Assembly (NCBI GenBank): GCA_009693745.1
Contig: SHWR01000040.1
Span: forward strand, 1-9,605
Direction: 5' to 3'
From: Candidatus Fonsibacter sp.
GTDB taxonomy: Bacteria > Pseudomonadota > Alphaproteobacteria > Pelagibacterales > Pelagibacteraceae
Length of the DNA: 9,605 nucleotides
Under the pieces are notes generated by a model. The model made no database searches and was not told the DNA's origin. It worked only from the letters and a program-made list of their open reading frames with translations. This document shows positions 7,152 through 9,605 of the stretch, one piece after another (within the stretch, counting starts at the first letter, position 1; every line of letters starts with the position of its first letter). The position numbers were made by a program, and so were the translations under genes.

Positions 7152-8096
7152 CTAACTTAACCTTTCTTTTATTATTTTTGCAATACGTTTAGTCTCATCC
7201 AGTTCTAGGTAGCTCCAATTATCAGTATTTTCTCCTAAAAATTTAATAATTCCCCTTTCTCTAAAACTATTAAGAAAATACTCAAATCTATTATTTTTTC
7301 TCTTGGCTTTCATTTTGGCTACAAATATTGGCTTTTGTGTGATCGCGCATTCAGAAATCATAGATGTGGAATCGCAAGTTACAATAATTAATTTGGATAA
7401 TTTAAGCGCTGATAAATAAAATTCTTTACTAACAAAATCAATAACGACCGCTGAATCTAAAAAAAACTTTTTAGCAAAATCAATAATATTATCAGGTGTT
7501 CTTCTTGATCTGATAATAATTAGTTTAAAACCTTTTTCTAAAAAATTACTTTTTATAGATAAAAAAATATTTCCGAGGTCAATCTCATTAAAATTATAAT
7601 ACCTATTAGGTCCTCCCAAAATTAAAGAGGCAATTTTATTATTATTGGATAAGTTATATTTTGAAAAAAGATTACTACTATTATCTATTTCCTGTTTAGT
7701 AATATAGTGAAGAGCTCCAAATGTGCTTAATACATTACTTCCTTTTATTTGATCATGATCAGGTGCGACAATTAAATCAAAATTTGAAAAATTAACTTTA
7801 GGATTCTGAATATGAATATTAAATAAATTTTTATTATTTCTTTTTAAAAATAAAGAAGAAATAATACTATTTTTTCCACATGAAATCAGTACTTGATTCT
7901 CTATTTGATCAGGAATTGTTCCATCAACAACAGATTTGCTAACAGGAACTAAATTTATAGGAAAATATCTCCAAGGTTTTTTTAAATTTACAAAACAGTG
8001 ATTAAAATCTAATTTTAAGGCTTTTGCTAAACCTTCTACTTGGCTCACCATACCATGAGCACCTTCTGTTAATAATAATGCTTTAAAATATCTCAT
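7152..8096 (-). CDS. ELM1-like (DUF1022, mitochondrial fission ELM1 family) protein
   Basis: A 314-residue protein that I recognise as the bacterial ELM1/DUF1022 family. The named plant member acts in mitochondrial division; the bacterial role is not established. Visible hallmarks: an N-terminal GAHGMVSQVEGLA segment (12-24), ISCGKNS (71-77), HIQNPK (95-100), APDHD (111-115), NVLSTFGALH (121-130), GGPNRYY (161-167) opening the second half, SRRTP (197-201), and the VTCDSTSMISEC motif (239-250) followed by KPIFVA. Two Rossmann-like halves with a serine-rich loop near the C-terminus recall GT-B glycosyltransferases, so a sugar-transfer role is a reasonable but unproven inference. No signal peptide or transmembrane segment is seen. 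The gene is first in a unit with the 2OG-Fe(II) oxygenase, 5 bases apart, and is transcribed away from trxB. Its ATG has no recognisable Shine-Dalgarno but lies just downstream of a perfect TATAAT. Confidence 0.88.
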   Translation of the reverse strand: MRYFKALLLTEGAHGMVSQVEGLAKALKLDFNHCFVNLKKPWRYFPINLVPVSKSVVDGTIPDQIENQVLISCGKNSIISSLFLKRNNKNLFNIHIQNPKVNFSNFDLIVAPDHDQIKGSNVLSTFGALHYITKQEIDNSSNLFSKYNLSNNNKIASLILGGPNRYYNFNEIDLGNIFLSIKSNFLEKGFKLIIIRSRRTPDNIIDFAKKFFLDSAVVIDFVSKEFYLSALKLSKLIIVTCDSTSMISECAITQKPIFVAKMKAKRKNNRFEYFLNSFRERGIIKFLGENTDNWSYLELDETKRIAKIIKERLS

Positions 8097-8099
8097 TGT

Positions 8100-8128
8100 T
8101 TAAAATGATAATTAATTATAAGTATTAT
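8100..8128 (+). promoter_or_regulatory. Candidate promoter for trxB
   Basis: TTAAAA (8100-8105, four of six to TTGACA), a 17-base spacer and TATTAT (8123-8128, five of six to TATAAT) form the best plus-strand candidate. TATAAG at 8117-8122 is an alternative -10. Transcription would begin near 8135, about 9 bases before the trxB ATG. The DNA is almost pure A/T, so consensus-like hexamers are expected by chance. Confidence 0.33.
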
Positions 8129-8134
8129 TAATTA
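8109..8134. repeat. Inverted repeat in the ELM1/trxB divergent promoter region
   Basis: TAATTAAT (8109-8116) and ATTAATTA (8127-8134) are perfect reverse complements with a 10-base centre (TATAAGTATT). The repeat sits in the middle of the 47-base gap and covers the -10 elements predicted for both directions, so it could be a shared operator. All arm bases are A/T, and in DNA of this composition such a repeat can easily occur by chance. No known operator consensus is recognised. Confidence 0.3.
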
Positions 8135-8143
8135 AAATCTACA
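8115..8143 (-). promoter_or_regulatory. Candidate promoter for the ELM1-oxygenase unit
   Basis: Read on the minus strand, a perfect TATAAT -10 box lies at 8120-8115. Exactly 17 bases upstream is TGTAGA (8143-8138), a weak -35 matching TTGACA at three of six bases. Transcription would start near 8108, giving a leader of only about 11 bases before the ATG at 8096 and no room for a normal Shine-Dalgarno, which fits its absence. Confidence 0.45.
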
Positions 8144-9085
8144 ATGAATGTCGATAAGGTAAATAAAGTAATTATTATTGGATCTGGTCCTGCTGGATAT
8201 ACAGCAGCGATTTATGCTGCAAGAGCAATGCTTGAACCAGTTTTAATTGCCGGTTCACAACCAGGCGGTCAATTAACTATCACTACTGATGTTGAAAATT
8301 TTCCTGGATTTGCCGATGTAATTCAGGGACCTTGGTTAATGGAACAAATGAAAGAACAGGCATTGAAGGTTGGTACAAAATTTATTGAAGATCACATCTC
8401 TAAAGTTAATCTTAATAAAAAACCTTTTGAAATAATTGGAGACTCGGGAACTCATTACCTTACCGAAAGCATCATTATTTCAACTGGAGCACAAGCAAGA
8501 TGGTTAAATCTAGATTCTGAAGAAAAATACAAAGGGTTTGGTGTTTCTGCCTGCGCCACATGTGATGGTTTTTTCTATAAAAACAAAGATGTTGTGGTAG
8601 TTGGTGGTGGAAATTCTGCTGTTGAAGAATCTTTGTTTCTTACAAATTTTGCGAAAAAAATAACTCTTGTTCATAGAAAAAGTGAATTGAGGGCAGAAAA
8701 ATTATTACAAAAAAAATTATTTTCTAATCCTAAAATTAGTGTGATTTGGGATAGTGTTGTTTCGGAAGTTATTGGAACAGAAAACCCTAAAGGTGTAACT
8801 GCTGTGAAATTAAGAAATATCAAAACAAATACAATCTCAGAGCTACAAACTCATGGACTTTTTGTTGCAATTGGACATGACCCGGCAACAGCTCTATTTA
8901 AAGGACAAGTTAATATGGATAGTAATGGTTATTTAGTGACACAACCCGACTCTACAAAGACCAATATACTCGGCGTTTTTGCTGCAGGAGATGTAAAAGA
9001 TAAACTATATCGACAAGCTGTTACAGCTGCTGGAATGGGTTGTATGGCTGCTCTTGAAGCTGAAAAATATTTATCTAACCACTAA
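8144..9085 (+). CDS. trxB: Thioredoxin reductase (NADPH)
   Basis: FAD enzyme that reduces thioredoxin with NADPH, supplying electrons for ribonucleotide reductase and protein disulfide reduction in the cytoplasm. At 313 residues it has the length of the low-molecular-weight bacterial type (E. coli 321). Motifs in order: FAD-binding GSGPAGYTAAIYAARA (13-28); GGQLTITTDVENFPGF (41-56); the redox-active CATCD (Cys137, Cys140, with Asp141); the NADPH-binding GGGNSAVEES (154-163) and HRKSELRA (177-184), whose basic residues fit the NADPH 2'-phosphate; and FAAGDV (279-284) at the FAD. All catalytic elements are present. The ATG at 8144 was chosen because conserved sequence starts within nine residues; a second ATG at 8148 is out of frame. 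No Shine-Dalgarno is visible, so translation may rely on a very short leader. The stop lies two bases from the convergent aminotransferase stop, with no hairpin between. Confidence 0.97.
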   Translation: MNVDKVNKVIIIGSGPAGYTAAIYAARAMLEPVLIAGSQPGGQLTITTDVENFPGFADVIQGPWLMEQMKEQALKVGTKFIEDHISKVNLNKKPFEIIGDSGTHYLTESIIISTGAQARWLNLDSEEKYKGFGVSACATCDGFFYKNKDVVVVGGGNSAVEESLFLTNFAKKITLVHRKSELRAEKLLQKKLFSNPKISVIWDSVVSEVIGTENPKGVTAVKLRNIKTNTISELQTHGLFVAIGHDPATALFKGQVNMDSNGYLVTQPDSTKTNILGVFAAGDVKDKLYRQAVTAAGMGCMAALEAEKYLSNH

Positions 9086-9087
9086 AA

Positions 9088-9605
9088 CTATTTTAAACTT
9101 TCGCAAAAACTTTTAATCTTTGTTACGGCCTTCTCTAAAATTTCCATAGAAGTTGCATAAGAAATTCTAAAATAACCTTCCAATCCAAATGCTGAACCCT
9201 GAACAATTGCAACGCCCGTTTCTTCTAATAAGTAAGTTGCAAAATCTGTATCATTTTTAATAATTTTTCCACTAGATGTTTTTTTATTCATTGTTTTTTT
9301 ACAATTAGGAAAAACATAAAATGCACCTTGAGGATTAACACAGGTTAATCCATTAATATTATTTAAAGCATGAACAATAAAGTCTCTTCTTTTTTTAAAC
9401 TCCAAAGCTCTAGTGTTAATAAAACTTTGATCTCCATTAAGAGCCTCGACTGCGGCAGCTTGACTAATAGAAGATGGATTAGTCGTTGATTGAGATTGGA
9501 TTTTCTGCATTGCTTTTATTAATTCTTTCGAACCAGCGGCATATCCAATTCTCCAGCCTGTCATTGCATAAGCTTTGCTTACTCCATTTATGACTATAGT
9601 TCTGT
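9088..9605 (-). CDS. Aspartate-type class I aminotransferase, N-terminus missing at window edge
   Basis: PLP enzyme that most likely interconverts aspartate and 2-oxoglutarate with oxaloacetate and glutamate. The C-terminal 171 complete codons plus two bases are present; the reading frame enters from the right edge and passes through the ATG at 9564 without a break, so that ATG is internal, not the start. The PLP-binding motif SKAYAMTGWRIGYA is intact, with the Schiff-base lysine encoded at 9576-9574. Further family marks are GAFYVFPNC, the LLEETGVAIVQGSAFG segment and YFRISYA, whose Arg binds the substrate carboxylate. Related class I enzymes are about 400 residues, so more than half of the protein lies outside the window. 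The motif set fits the bacterial class Ib aspartate aminotransferases (AspB/AatA-like), although other subfamily members (for example with prephenate or alanine) cannot be excluded from this part. It is convergent with trxB and does not appear to share its transcript. Confidence 0.92.
   Translation of the reverse strand, partial: RTIVINGVSKAYAMTGWRIGYAAGSKELIKAMQKIQSQSTTNPSSISQAAAVEALNGDQSFINTRALEFKKRRDFIVHALNNINGLTCVNPQGAFYVFPNCKKTMNKKTSSGKIIKNDTDFATYLLEETGVAIVQGSAFGLEGYFRISYATSMEILEKAVTKIKSFCESLK

Noticed and set aside
9562..9564. ATG at 9564 as the start of a 158-residue protein
   Set aside because: Upstream codons to the edge are open and encode the SKAYA part of the PLP-lysine motif, so the ATG is an internal methionine of a larger aminotransferase.
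1..9605. Defence system, phage remnant, CRISPR array or mobile element
   Set aside because: Every frame of useful length resolves to a housekeeping or metabolic gene, no direct repeats of CRISPR type, transposase motifs or terminal inverted repeats were seen, and base composition appears uniform.

Overview
The window looks like a piece of the chromosome of a marine, genome-streamlined, A+T-rich alphaproteobacterium, most likely SAR11 (Pelagibacterales). Four things suggest this. Codon third positions are strongly A/T. Only about 177 of 9605 bases lie outside genes, and neighbouring genes touch or overlap by 4-8 bases. The order dnaG - GatB/YqeY-domain gene - carA - carB resembles alphaproteobacterial chromosomes. 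An ELM1-like (DUF1022) gene, a family typical of Alphaproteobacteria, is present. The assignment rests on recognition of gene content and style, not on a database search.

Layout. Bases 1-1962 (minus strand) hold a two-gene unit in which a GatB/YqeY-domain gene is followed by dnaG (primase). Their stop and start codons overlap as ATGA, and dnaG runs off the left edge. Bases 1963-2085 are a divergent intergenic region with a plausible sigma-70-type promoter and a small A/T hairpin in front of carA. Bases 2086-6493 (plus strand) hold carA and carB, overlapping by 8 bases, which encode the two subunits of carbamoyl-phosphate synthetase. Bases 6490-8096 (minus strand) hold a second two-gene unit: an ELM1-like protein, then, 5 bases downstream, a probable 2OG-Fe(II) oxygenase. 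The oxygenase stop codon overlaps the carB stop codon in a shared TTAA. Bases 8097-8143 are a 47-base divergent promoter region. Bases 8144-9085 (plus strand) hold trxB (thioredoxin reductase). Bases 9088-9605 (minus strand) hold the C-terminal part of a class I aspartate-type aminotransferase that runs off the right edge.

Function. CarAB makes carbamoyl phosphate for arginine and pyrimidine synthesis. An aspartate aminotransferase would supply the aspartate used in the same two pathways, but I see no sign of a shared operon. DnaG primes replication. TrxB passes NADPH electrons to thioredoxin. The ELM1-like protein and the oxygenase have no assigned substrate and are the least understood part of the window.

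I found no RNA genes, mobile elements, CRISPR arrays, phage genes or a recognisably new multi-gene system. This is mainly ordinary housekeeping sequence. The points worth a second look are the lost zinc ligands in DnaG, the unusual start region of carA, the ELM1/oxygenase pair, and the very compact gene junctions.
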